Origin: Streptomyces sabulosicollis
GTDB taxonomy: Bacteria > Actinomycetota > Actinomycetes > Streptomycetales > Streptomycetaceae
DNA length: 33,352 bases
Direction: 5' to 3'
Assembly (NCBI RefSeq): GCF_016103465.1
Contig: NZ_JAEEAP010000052.1
Location: 1-33,352, forward strand
A program made the position numbers and the translations under genes. Under the pieces are notes generated by a model, which saw nothing but the letters and a program-made list of their open reading frames with translations, was not told where the DNA came from and made no database searches. Below are positions 15,595 through 22,727 of the stretch, piece after piece (within the stretch, counting starts at the first letter, position 1; every line of letters starts with the position of its first letter).

Positions 15595-16154
15595 GACAAA
15601 TCCGCCTTCGGCGTGTTGACGAGGGCGGGGTGTGGGGTGCCGCCGGCTTCCCTGACGAGTCCGCGCAGGCAGCGGACGGCCAGGAGCCAGTTGCGCGGAT
15701 TGCGCAGGTTCAGGCCGCCGAGCAGCTGTTTGAGCAGCGTGAGGCTGTCGAAGTAGATCCGCTCGCAGACGAGGTTCTCGGCCCCGTTCCCGTCGTCCTC
15801 GAAGATGAAGTACGCGGTCATGCGGACACGGAAGCGGCTGCCGGTGGGCGGAATCGCGCCCAGCGGGCCGAGGTGCGTACCCAGCAGCCAGAATTCGACG
15901 ATCACGGCGTCGCCACTGTGGCGCAGGGCGATGATCTCGTGGTCCTGGTCGGGGAAGGCGCGGCGGCTGTCGCGGTAGTAGCCGCGCACGGCCGCGTCGC
16001 CGTCGTGGACCGTCATGGTGGGGATCAGTTCGTAGCGTGGATGCGGGAAGGTGGCCAGGACGTCGTCCCACTCCTGGCGGACCTCGTCGTGGAAGTGGTC
16101 CAGGACCAGCTTCTTGCGGGACGCGAGGATCTCGTCGCTGATCACGGTGGTCAA
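15591..16154 (-). CDS. SnoaL-like / ester cyclase-type NTF2-fold protein
   Basis: A 187-residue protein with the nuclear-transport-factor-2 fold. Seen: the pattern [56 protein letters not shown] and [13 protein letters not shown], with [19 protein letters not shown] near the end, as in the SnoaL/ester-cyclase group. These are small cyclases, hydrolases or binding proteins. The start is uncertain: TTG 16154 overlaps the stop of the upstream gene (TTGA) and has GGTGA about seven bases before it; GTG 16145 is the alternative. It sits between two MBL-fold genes, which hints at sequential action on one ester or lactone substrate. Confidence 0.72.
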   Translation of the reverse strand: MTTVISDEILASRKKLVLDHFHDEVRQEWDDVLATFPHPRYELIPTMTVHDGDAAVRGYYRDSRRAFPDQDHEIIALRHSGDAVIVEFWLLGTHLGPLGAIPPTGSRFRVRMTAYFIFEDDGNGAENLVCERIYFDSLTLLKQLLGGLNLRNPRNWLLAVRCLRGLVREAGGTPHPALVNTPKADLS

Positions 16155-17254
16155 CGGTGGGTCACCGCCTTGTGGGTGAAGGTGGGCCTGGTGCCGGGGT
16201 TGGTCCAGGCGGCGGTCAACTCGCTGGAGGGGAAGAACTGCAGGAAGCGGGGGTCGGTCTGGGCGCGGTCGACGAGCGTCTTCTCGATGACGAGCGAGTT
16301 GTACTGCTCGGCGGTCGTCTCGATGGTGTTGGCGTTGAGAACGACCTCCTGCTGCCAGGCGCGAGCCCAGCGGGCGATGCCGGGAAGGCGGGAGTGCTCG
16401 GGGGTCAGGCACTCGGCGGCGATGGCGTTCTCGCTGGACGCCCAGATGCCGCTGGAGGTGTTCAGCAGGAGGGTCTGGTTGCCCAGGACGTGGCCGGGGG
16501 TGGAGATGACCGCGACACCCGGACCGAGGAGCAACGAGCCGTCGACGGCGAGAAACGCTTCGGGCCGCACATCCCGATAGGCGTCGGGCTGGTACCAGGG
16601 CCGCTGAAGCGGGTGGAGCTCGGACATGGCCAGCAGTTCACGCCGCTGCACGATCACCTTGGCGCGGGGGAAGACGGGCTCGACCGGACCGTCGCCGACG
16701 TCCGGCTGGGGTGTGCTGGTGCCGATCCACCGGCGCAGGTCCTGGGTGTGCAGATGGTCGAAGAGGAGGTAGTCGACGTCCTCGGGCGCGATGCCGAGCC
16801 CGGCCAGATGCCCGAGGACCGTGCCGTGTTCGGTGACCATCAGGGACCGCACCGGGCGCGGTGTGCGGCGGGCCAGTGCGGCGAAGTACGGTGTGTTGCG
16901 GCCCAGTTGGACATCGCTCGGCTCGAACAGGAGCACCCGCCGCCGCCCGTCGCTCTCGGTCCAGCGGACGACGAGCATGCGGTTGGTGAGGGCGAGGAAC
17001 GGGGCGACCGCCCGGGAGGCACGGAAGAGGCCGAACCTCGTCGGATAGGGCAGGGTCACCAGGTCGCAGGTGGTGACACGGTCCGGGGTGCCGGTCGCCG
17101 CGAACTCGGTACGCAGCGCCTTCGCCCGCGTACGGGCCCATGTGAGCCGTGCGCCGTAGCCGCCGGGTATGTCGTCGAGGCCGCCGAGGGTCGTGATCGG
17201 GGTGCCGAGCGAGGGCATGTCGAGAACGTCGCTGTCCTGCCAGGCGAGCTTCAT
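16151..17254 (-). CDS. MBL-fold protein, first gene of TetR-controlled operon
   Basis: A 367-residue protein that I read as a divergent MBL-fold hydrolase. [17 protein letters not shown] (HxHxxD) resembles the metal motif, [20 protein letters not shown] resembles the third-ligand strand, and an Asn/Ser-rich segment ([18 protein letters not shown]) follows. The N-terminal ~110 residues are an extra region with no motif I recognise. ATG 17254 is the natural start (MKLAWQDSD); the frame extends to 17326 but would cross the operator. It is divergent from the TetR gene with two matching palindromes between, and is followed by the SnoaL-like and second MBL genes with stop/start overlaps. Confidence 0.7.
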   Translation of the reverse strand: MKLAWQDSDVLDMPSLGTPITTLGGLDDIPGGYGARLTWARTRAKALRTEFAATGTPDRVTTCDLVTLPYPTRFGLFRASRAVAPFLALTNRMLVVRWTESDGRRRVLLFEPSDVQLGRNTPYFAALARRTPRPVRSLMVTEHGTVLGHLAGLGIAPEDVDYLLFDHLHTQDLRRWIGTSTPQPDVGDGPVEPVFPRAKVIVQRRELLAMSELHPLQRPWYQPDAYRDVRPEAFLAVDGSLLLGPGVAVISTPGHVLGNQTLLLNTSSGIWASSENAIAAECLTPEHSRLPGIARWARAWQQEVVLNANTIETTAEQYNSLVIEKTLVDRAQTDPRFLQFFPSSELTAAWTNPGTRPTFTHKAVTHR

Positions 17255-17311
17255 CGATCGAGAGTCCTTCCCTGGTCGGCTCGTGAGCCCGGTGCGATCG
17301 CGCACCCAGCG

Positions 17312-17330
17312 ACACTTGCACCGCAAGTGT
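17312..17330. promoter_or_regulatory. TetR-type operator 1
   Basis: A perfect 19-bp palindrome with arms ACACTTGC and GCAAGTGT around ACC. It lies 57 bases upstream of the MBL-fold gene start, in the divergent region. The same core, ACTTGC-N3-G(C/T)AAGT, recurs at 17349-17363, so both are very likely bound by the product of the adjacent tetR-family gene. Confidence 0.8.
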
Positions 17331-17345
17331 TGTGGGTCGGGACGC

Positions 17346-17363
17346 TAGACTTGCGCCGTAAGT
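17346..17363. promoter_or_regulatory. TetR-type operator 2 overlapping a -10 box
   Basis: ACTTGC-GCC-GTAAGT (17349-17363) is a copy of operator 1 with one arm mismatch. It overlaps TAGACT (17346-17351), a good -10 box for the tetR-family gene starting at 17385, so binding here would give autorepression. No consensus -35 is seen 17 bases upstream. Confidence 0.7.
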
Positions 17364-17384
17364 GATGTCAAGGGAAGGTGACGC

Positions 17385-18098
17385 ATGACGGCGCGAGGAA
17401 CGGGCCGTGGCAGGCGGCTCGGCCTGACCCGCGAAAAGGTGGTCGCGGCGGCGGTGACGATGATCGACCGCGACGGCCCCGACGCCTTCTCCCTGCGCAG
17501 ACTGGCCACGGAACTCGGCGTCGAGAACATGTCGCTCTACAACCACGTACCGAACAAGGACGCCCTTCTCGACGGCGTCGCCGAAGCGCTCTTGGCCGGC
17601 ATCGCCTTTCCCGAGCAGCAGGGCGGAACGTGGCAGCGGCGGATCCGGGCCCACGCCGCCGCCTTCCGCGCCGCCGCCAAGCGGCACCCGAAGGCGTTCC
17701 CGCTGGTGCTGACCCGGCCCACGCAGTCGCCCGCCGCCCTGGAGGCCATGCGCTCGACGCTGGCCTGCCTCGACGAACTCCGCCTCGCCCCGGAGGAGAT
17801 GGTCCACGTCCTGCGCGGCTACACCGCCTTCATGGTCGGCTCGATCATGCGCGAACTGGGTTACGCCATCTATCTGGGCGCCATGGACAGCGACCAGGTC
17901 CAGCAGCGCACCGAAGCCATCGCGGCCTCCGGCGACCCGATCCTGACCGCGACCGCGCCCTACCTGGCCGACAGCGATCACGACGCGGAGTTCGCGTACG
18001 GCCTGGAGCTGATGATCTCCGGTCTGGCCGCCAAGGTCGGCGTTCCCTACGAGGCCCCGTCCCTCGATGCCCCGGCAGGGGAACCGCGAGATCGGTGA
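17385..18098 (+). CDS. TetR/AcrR family regulator
   Basis: A 237-residue regulator. Residues 15-62 hold the HTH: LTREKVVAAAVTMIDRDGPDAFSLRRLATEL, then the recognition region GVENMSLYNHVPNKDALLD. The rest is an all-helical ligand domain resembling the TetR C-terminal domain (VLRGYTAFMVGSIMRELGYAIY, then FAYGLELMISGLAAK). ATG 17385 follows the AGGGAAGGTG ribosome site. It is divergent from the MBL/SnoaL/MBL operon and flanked by two copies of one palindrome, so it probably represses both that operon and itself. Confidence 0.9.
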   Translation: MTARGTGRGRRLGLTREKVVAAAVTMIDRDGPDAFSLRRLATELGVENMSLYNHVPNKDALLDGVAEALLAGIAFPEQQGGTWQRRIRAHAAAFRAAAKRHPKAFPLVLTRPTQSPAALEAMRSTLACLDELRLAPEEMVHVLRGYTAFMVGSIMRELGYAIYLGAMDSDQVQQRTEAIAASGDPILTATAPYLADSDHDAEFAYGLELMISGLAAKVGVPYEAPSLDAPAGEPRDR

Positions 18099-18225
18099 GG
18101 GTCACGGCGTGCGGTCCTGGGGTACGGCCACGGCCGCGCGTATCAGCTTGATGTGATGTGTCACGAGTGGGTATCCGTCTCGCGGTGGGGCGCCCACCTG
18201 GGGATGTGTGGCAGCGCGGGTCGCC

Positions 18226-18231
18226 TAGAGT
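18226..18231 (+). promoter_or_regulatory. -10 box for a likely leaderless lipoprotein transcript
   Basis: TAGAGT at 18226-18231 ends seven bases before the ATG at 18239, so transcription would begin at or next to the start codon. No clear ribosome site precedes that ATG, which agrees with leaderless translation. The -35 region is weak. Confidence 0.45.
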
Positions 18232-18238
18232 GCCGATC

Positions 18239-19075
18239 ATGTCTCAGTCAAAGATCTTCAAGAACCTTGTTCAGCACCCACGGCCCACCCGGACGCCGTC
18301 CCGGCGAATGAAGCAGACCCTGATCGCGGCCGTCGGCATCGGCATGGCCGTCGCGTTGAGCGGATGCAACGAGGACACCGGCACGTCCACGGACAAGGAC
18401 ACCGGCGCCGCGGAGTCGAAGGCGCCTTCCGCGGGGTCGTCCCAGTCCTCCGCCCCGGCGAGCCCCGCGGGCGATCAGCCGTTGTTCGCGGGGTGGCAGA
18501 CGCAGACCTCGCAGAAGCACCACTTCCGTTACGACGTGCCCGCCAAGGCCGAGAAGTGGAAGGTCCTCGACGAGGAGACGGCGCTGTCGTACACGGACAA
18601 GAACGGCCAGCCGATCGTCGTCATGACCGCGGCCGGCAACTACCGTGAGGGCGGCTGCGCGTCGAGTCCCAATCCCAAGGCCATCGGCGAGGCGGGCAAG
18701 GGGCAGCTCGCCACCGTCGGCACCACGGGCGGCGGCAAGGACGGCACGCTCCAGGAGAACGCCCGTAACTGGGCGGGCAACTGGGGCTTCGCCGCGTACG
18801 GCGGTGCGGACCACAAGCCCGAGATCAAGGTCAGTGAGGCCAAGCCCTGGAAGCAGGGTGGCATCGAGGGCTACACCGCGACCGCCCAGGTCACCGTCAC
18901 CAACCGCCCCAGCTCATGCGTCCCGCCGAAGGCCGTCGTGCACAGCATCGCGCAGAAGCTCCCCGACGGAACGATGCACGGCTGGGTGATCTACGCGGAC
19001 CAAGGGGTGCCGAAGGCGCTGACGGCCTCCGAGATCAAGAAGATCATGAGCACCGTCCGGCCCACCGGCAGCTGA
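18239..19075 (+). CDS. Putative lipoprotein, DUF8017-like
   Basis: A 278-residue exported lipoprotein. A basic N-terminus (residues 1-24) leads into the hydrophobic stretch LIAAVGIGMAVALSGC, whose lipobox gives lipidated Cys43. Residues 44-80 are a low-complexity Ser/Thr/Ala linker, and the remainder is a compact domain (FAGWQTQTSQKHHFRYDVP, ENARNWAGNWGFAAYGGAD, GIEGYTATAQVTVTN, SEIKKIMSTVRP) like a common Streptomyces family of unknown function, DUF8017. ATG 18239 is used because of the adjacent -10 box; ATG 18308 would still leave a lipobox. Function unknown; it probably sits on the outer face of the membrane. Confidence 0.75.
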   Translation: MSQSKIFKNLVQHPRPTRTPSRRMKQTLIAAVGIGMAVALSGCNEDTGTSTDKDTGAAESKAPSAGSSQSSAPASPAGDQPLFAGWQTQTSQKHHFRYDVPAKAEKWKVLDEETALSYTDKNGQPIVVMTAAGNYREGGCASSPNPKAIGEAGKGQLATVGTTGGGKDGTLQENARNWAGNWGFAAYGGADHKPEIKVSEAKPWKQGGIEGYTATAQVTVTNRPSSCVPPKAVVHSIAQKLPDGTMHGWVIYADQGVPKALTASEIKKIMSTVRPTGS

Positions 19076-19142
19076 CGACCGGCCGGCTGCCGGGCAGGGC
19101 CAGCCGCCGTGCCACGGAAGCCGTACGGGGGTTACCGGGTGT

Positions 19143-19181
19143 TCGGGTGCCGGACCCGGAAACGGGTCCGGCCGCACCCGA
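19143..19181. terminator. Strong bidirectional hairpin with GAAA tetraloop
   Basis: An outer stem TCGGGTGC (19143-19150) with GCACCCGA (19174-19181) and an inner stem CGGACCCG (19151-19158) with CGGGTCCG (19163-19170) close on a GAAA loop, with only a three-base GCC bulge on one side. Sixteen GC-rich pairs lie downstream of the lipoprotein gene and of the minus-strand ATPase/remnant region, so it can end transcription from both sides. There is no T-run. Confidence 0.65.
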
Positions 19182-19187
19182 GGTGGT

Positions 19188-19430
19188 TCAGGCGGCGCGG
19201 AGCGGCGCCAGGGCTCCGCTCCAGGCGACGACCTGGTCGAGCAGGGTGTTGAGCGCGTCCACGGTGTGGTCGCCGGGCTTGAAGACGCTGAAGTCCTCGA
19301 ACTCGGTGATCAGCGAGAGCGCCACCTGCTGACGCACATCCCGCCTCCGCAACTCGCCAACGACAAGCCGCAGTTGTTCCACGGCCCGGGCCCACCGACC
19401 CCGCCGTAGGAGACGGAGCCGAACTGACGG
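19188..19430 (-). pseudogene. C-terminal remnant of an NADPH-dependent FMN reductase
   Basis: Read on the minus strand, RQFGSVSYGGVGG (from about 19430) is the flavin-loop segment of the NADPH-dependent FMN reductase family, but the frame then shifts near 19385-19395. The next frame continues with VEQLRLVVGELRRRDVRQQV and FEDFSVFKPGDHTVDALNTL, ending LLDQVVAWSGALAPLRAA, which is the family C-terminus. About the first half of a normal ~190-residue protein is absent. The remnant directly abuts a GNAT remnant, so this is decayed DNA rather than an active gene. Confidence 0.65.
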
Positions 19431-19563
19431 GCACGGTCCGCTTCCCGGAGTCGCGTACGTCGGCGAGTGCCCGCCGTACCAGCAGCGCGGTCAGGCCCGG
19501 CCCGGTGCACGCGTCGTCGACCCCCGTGTGGTGGAAGACGCGCTGCTCCGGGGGCCCGACGGC
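19426..19563 (-). pseudogene. Internal remnant of a GNAT N-acetyltransferase
   Basis: Immediately after the ATPase stop codon, the minus strand encodes RVFHHTGVDDACTGPGLTAL followed by LVRRALADVRDSGKRTVPV. This resembles the acetyl-CoA-binding segment of small YjdJ-like GNAT enzymes (HTEVxxxxxGxGLAxxLVRxALDxxR...VVPxCPF). It breaks off exactly where the FMN-reductase remnant begins. No start codon or N-terminal strands are seen. The most economical reading is a deletion that joined two gene fragments. Confidence 0.5.
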
Positions 19564-21537
19564 CTACGCGTGGTCCTGGGCGCTCCGCCAGGCCGCGTCG
19601 CGCAGCAGGCGCAGGCCGTTGAGGCCGACGATGACCGTGGAGCCCTCGTGCCCGGCGACACCGAGCGGCAGCGGCAGGGTGCCGACCAGGTCCCACACGG
19701 CCAGGCCGGTGATGAACACCCCGGCGATCACCAGGTTCTGCACGACCAGACGGCGGGCGCGGCGGGAGAGGGAGACGGCGGTGGGGATGGTGGCCAGCTC
19801 GTCCCGGACGACAACGGCGTCGGCGGTCTCCAGGGCGAGGTCGGAACCCGCCCGCCCCATGGCGACGGCCGTATGGGCGGCGGCCAGGGCGGGCGCGTCA
19901 TTCACGCCGTCACCGACGACCAGCACCCTGCGGCCCGCGCTCTCCAGCTCCTTGACCGCGGTGACCTTGTCCTGGGGCAGCAGCCCGGCGCGGACATCGG
20001 TGATGCCGACCTCGGCCGCCAGAAGGCGGGCGGCGCGAGGGTTGTCCCCGGTCAGCAGGACCGGGGCGGTGCCGGTCAGCGTGGTGAGCGCGGCGACGGT
20101 GGCGGTGGCGTCCTCGCGCAGGCGGTCGGCGATGCCGAGCACACCGACGGCCGAGCCGTCGACCTCCACCAGGACGGCGGTACGGCCGGCTTCTTCCAGC
20201 CGCGTCGCCAACGCGGTGGCGGAGCGGTCGGGGTGCGGCTGCCGCGGGCGGTCGGGGCTGCCCACCGCGACGGTGCGTCCGTCGACCGTCGCGGTCACCC
20301 CGGTGCCCGGGGCCGAGGCGAAGTCCTGGACCGCCGGAAGTTCCAGGCCGCGCTTGCGGGCGGCATCGGCGACCGCCCGGGCCAGCGGGTGCTCGCTGGG
20401 GTGCTCGGCCGCCGCCGCCAGGGTCAGCAGGGCCTCCTCGGTCAGGCCCGAGCCGGTGAGCGGGCACACATCGGTGACTCGGGGGGTGCCCTCGGTCAGG
20501 GTGCCCGTCTTGTCGAGGGCCACGGCGTCGACCTGGCCGAGCCGCTCCATGACCACGGCGGACTTGATGAGCACACCGTGACGCCCGGCGTTGGCGATGG
20601 CGGACAGCAGCGGCGGCATGGTCGCCAGCACCACGGCGCACGGAGAGGCGACGATCATGAAGGTCATCGCCCGCAGCAGGGTCGGCCGCAGTGGCGCGCC
20701 GAAGACCAGCGGCACCGCGAACAGTGCCAGGGTGGCGGCCACCATGCCCAGTGAATAGCGCTGTTCCACCTTCTCGATGAACAGCTGGGTGGGCGCCTTC
20801 GTCTCCGAGGCTTCCTCCACCATCCGCACGATCCGCGCGATCACCGAGTCCGACGGGTCGCGTTCGACCCGCACGGTCAGCGCACCGGTGCCGTTGAGCG
20901 TGCCGGCGAACACCTCGTCGGCGGCCGCCTTGGCCACCGGCAGCGGCTCCCCGGTGATCGTGGCCTGGTCGACCTCGCTCGCGCCCGCCAGCACCCGGCC
21001 GTCCGCGCCGACCCGCTCCCCGGGGCGTACGAGGATCACATCGCCCACCGCCAGCTGTGCGGTGGACACCGTCTCCTCGGTGCTGTCCTCGGAGAGCCGG
21101 GTGGCGGTGGCCGGGGCGAGGTCGAGCAGACCGCGCACCGAGTCCGCGGTCCGCGCGGTGGCGATGGCCTCCAGCGCCCCTGAGGTGGCGAAGATGACAA
21201 TCAGCAGCGCCCCGTCCAGCACCTGGCCGAGCGCGGCCGCGCCGAGCGCGGCGACCACCATCAGCAGGTCGACGTCGAGGGTCTTGTCCCCGAGTGCCCG
21301 CAATCCGGCCCATCCCGGCTCCCAGCCGCCGGTGATGTAGGTGAGCGCGTAGAGCGGCCCCCACGCCCATGCCGGGGTACCGAGCAGCTGCAGCGGCAGC
21401 GCGACCAGGAACAGCGCCAGAGCGGCCGCCGCCCAGCGGGTCTCGGGCAGGGCGAAGACCCGCGTCCGGCGCTTGGGCGCCACCGGATCACGGAACGTGC
21501 CGGGCGGCGCGACCGGGCGGGTGAGAGTCGATGGCAT
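19564..21537 (-). CDS. ctpJ: P1B-4-type heavy-metal ATPase (CtpJ/CtpD/CoaT-like)
   Basis: A 657-residue metal-exporting P-type ATPase. No N-terminal HMA or Cys-rich domain. TGEP (residues 195-198) is the actuator motif, SPC (298-300) the transmembrane-4 metal motif, DKTGT (342-346) the phosphorylation site, EHPLA the HP region, GDGVNDAPAL the hinge, and HEGST (630-634) the transmembrane-6 motif. SPC with HEGxT defines the P1B-4 subgroup, which exports Co2+, Fe2+, Ni2+ or Zn2+ rather than copper. The gene is divergent from an NmtR-like sensor exactly as ctpJ is in Mycobacterium tuberculosis, hence the symbol; CtpD is the other close paralogue. ATG 21537 has AAGGA eleven bases upstream. Likely role: relief from cobalt/nickel or iron excess. 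Confidence 0.87.
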   Translation of the reverse strand: MPSTLTRPVAPPGTFRDPVAPKRRTRVFALPETRWAAAALALFLVALPLQLLGTPAWAWGPLYALTYITGGWEPGWAGLRALGDKTLDVDLLMVVAALGAAALGQVLDGALLIVIFATSGALEAIATARTADSVRGLLDLAPATATRLSEDSTEETVSTAQLAVGDVILVRPGERVGADGRVLAGASEVDQATITGEPLPVAKAAADEVFAGTLNGTGALTVRVERDPSDSVIARIVRMVEEASETKAPTQLFIEKVEQRYSLGMVAATLALFAVPLVFGAPLRPTLLRAMTFMIVASPCAVVLATMPPLLSAIANAGRHGVLIKSAVVMERLGQVDAVALDKTGTLTEGTPRVTDVCPLTGSGLTEEALLTLAAAAEHPSEHPLARAVADAARKRGLELPAVQDFASAPGTGVTATVDGRTVAVGSPDRPRQPHPDRSATALATRLEEAGRTAVLVEVDGSAVGVLGIADRLREDATATVAALTTLTGTAPVLLTGDNPRAARLLAAEVGITDVRAGLLPQDKVTAVKELESAGRRVLVVGDGVNDAPALAAAHTAVAMGRAGSDLALETADAVVVRDELATIPTAVSLSRRARRLVVQNLVIAGVFITGLAVWDLVGTLPLPLGVAGHEGSTVIVGLNGLRLLRDAAWRSAQDHA

Positions 21538-21599
21538 GGCAGTCGGAGTCCTTCAGTGGGAGGCGGAAAGGGGCTCGGTCCTCCACGGTACAGGACCGA

Positions 21600-21640
21600 A
21601 TGAACAGATCTTCATGTGTTCCTGAACGTGCCGGTACGCT
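21600..21640. promoter_or_regulatory. Candidate NmtR operator and leaderless nmtR promoter
   Basis: ATGAA-N6-TTCAT (21600-21615), with AGATCT at its centre, resembles SmtB/ArsR-type 12-2-12 operators. A second imperfect dyad, GTTC-CT-GAAC (21618-21627), follows. TACGCT (21635-21640) is a plausible -10 box ending six bases before the nmtR ATG, which has no good ribosome site, so nmtR may be leaderless. A repressor on these dyads would block both divergent genes. Confidence 0.55.
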
Positions 21641-21646
21641 GGACGC

Positions 21647-22048
21647 ATGGGCCATGGAGTCGCACCCGCCGCTGACAACGCCGTACCGCGCGCCCGCCTG
21701 GACGCCGGTAGCGCCCCGAGGGTCGCCGCCACGCTGCAGGCGCTGGCGACGCCGTCCCGCCTGTTGATCCTGGCCCGGCTGCGGGAGGGGCCCTTGCCGG
21801 CCACCGAACTGGCCGCCGCCGTCGGGATGGAGCAGTCCGCGTGCTCCCACCAGCTGAGGCTGCTGCGCAACCTCGGACTGGTCGTGGGCACCCGCGAGGG
21901 CCGCTCAGTGGTGTACTCGCTGTACGACAACCATGTCGCCGAACTGCTGGACCAGGCCCTCTACCACGTCGAGCACCTGCGGCTGGGGCTGAGCGACGCG
22001 TCGGCCGAGCCGGCCGGGGACACGGACGAGGTGCCCGCGGCGCGCTGA
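21647..22048 (+). CDS. nmtR: NmtR-like Ni(II)/Co(II)-sensing ArsR/SmtB repressor
   Basis: A 133-residue ArsR-family sensor closely resembling NmtR of Mycobacterium tuberculosis. It starts MGHGV, giving the Gly2/His3 N-terminal ligands of NmtR. The HTH is residues 49-76 (LPATELAAAVGMEQSACSHQ). Asp94, His96, His107 and His110 in YDNHVAELLDQALYHVEHL correspond to the alpha-5 ligands Asp91, His93, His104 and His107. A further NmtR histidine (His109) is Arg here. Metal binding should release DNA and induce the divergent P1B-4 ATPase. The C-terminal tail is acidic and variable. A hairpin terminator follows three bases after the stop. Confidence 0.9.
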   Translation: MGHGVAPAADNAVPRARLDAGSAPRVAATLQALATPSRLLILARLREGPLPATELAAAVGMEQSACSHQLRLLRNLGLVVGTREGRSVVYSLYDNHVAELLDQALYHVEHLRLGLSDASAEPAGDTDEVPAAR

Positions 22049-22050
22049 GA

Positions 22051-22080
22051 GGCACCCGCGGCGCTCCGCGGCCCCGTGCC
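22051..22080 (+). terminator. Hairpin terminator after nmtR
   Basis: Outer stem GGCAC (22051-22055) pairs with GTGCC (22076-22080), and inner stem CCGCGG (22056-22061) with CCGCGG (22066-22071) around a CGCT loop; CCCC bulges on one side. It starts three bases after the nmtR stop. No T-run. Confidence 0.6.
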
Positions 22081-22472
22081 CGCGGCGCCGCGGCGACTGC
22101 GGCTGCGACAGCCGTTGTCGGTGGCCTCCGCGACACTCCGCGGATGAGCGCGGACTCCCTCGGACTACAGCAGGCCACCTCCCCCGCCGCCTGCCGCCCG
22201 TGTCGGCGCTCTTCGGCGCGCCGCTGCTGGTGGTCGACCTCCTGTGCCGCACGGCCATGTCGGGTACGCCGGGGAACCGCCCCCTTCTGTTCCGCCGGGG
22301 AGGGGCCTGACGAGGCGGCTCGCCGGCAGGGGTTCACCGGGAGCCGGTGTTCGCCCCCCGCTGTGGCACGTGTCACCCCAAGGCTTCGGAACTCGGGTGC
22401 GGGTCGGCCCGACTCCTCTACCGGTACGGCTGGATCCGCCGAGCCGTACGAAGCGATCGGGAGTCTCATCAC
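22081..22472. other. Long leader/intergenic region before the copper operon
   Basis: About 390 bases with no intact gene. It contains a perfect hairpin CACCGG-GAG-CCGGTG (22335-22349) and an inverted repeat at 22424-22449. A short frame at 22173-22310 reads RRLPPVSALFGAPLLVVDLL and then ends; this faintly resembles the last transmembrane part of FecCD-type siderophore permeases and may be a relic. I could not find a convincing CsoR or CueR operator. Confidence 0.35.
22424..22449. repeat. Inverted repeat upstream of the copper operon
   Basis: GTACGGCT (22424-22431) and AGCCGTAC (22442-22449) are perfect 8-bp arms separated by ten bases, ending 23 bases before the ATG at 22473. It may act as an operator or as a leader hairpin near the ribosome site GGGAG (22460-22464). 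Confidence 0.45.
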
Positions 22473-22727
22473 ATGGCGCAGACCCGCCACCCCGCCCGCC
22501 GCCGGGCGGCCGCGTGCCTCTCCGGAGCAGTGCCCCCGCCGGCGCTGTGCGGCTTCCTCCTGCTGCTGATGGTGGTGTTCGCCGCTTCCTACGCCGTCGG
22601 CACGAACCTCGGGCCCGTCGCCCCCGGCATGCACGGCGCCGGCACGACACAGGACGGCTCAGGAAGCGGCCACGGCGGCGGCATGGACATGGGTGGCATG
22701 GACACGGACCACGGAGGCGGGCGCTGA
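22473..22727 (+). CDS. Small membrane protein with Met/His-rich tail, copper operon
   Basis: An 84-residue protein. After a basic N-terminus (AQTRHPARRRAAACLSG), residues about 22-43 form one hydrophobic segment (LCGFLLLLMVVFAASYAVG), and the rest is a Gly/Met/His/Asp-rich tail (GHGGGMDMGGMDTDHGGGR) suited to binding copper outside the membrane. The stop and the copA start share an A (TGATG at 22725-22729), so the two are translation-coupled. The sequence is too low in complexity for a family assignment; a periplasm-like copper scavenger handing metal to or from CopA is a reasonable inference. Confidence 0.68.
   Translation: MAQTRHPARRRAAACLSGAVPPPALCGFLLLLMVVFAASYAVGTNLGPVAPGMHGAGTTQDGSGSGHGGGMDMGGMDTDHGGGR

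Noticed and set aside
15630-17365. Long plus-strand frames opposite the MBL/SnoaL operon
   Set aside because: They mirror the third-codon GC of the minus-strand genes and contain no motifs.
19564-21537. Copper or zinc/cadmium ATPase
   Set aside because: SPC in transmembrane 4 and HEGST in transmembrane 6 define P1B-4, not the CPC types.
22320-22472. Riboswitch (cobalamin-type) before the copper operon
   Set aside because: Several hairpins are present, but the conserved B12-box and core sequences are not.
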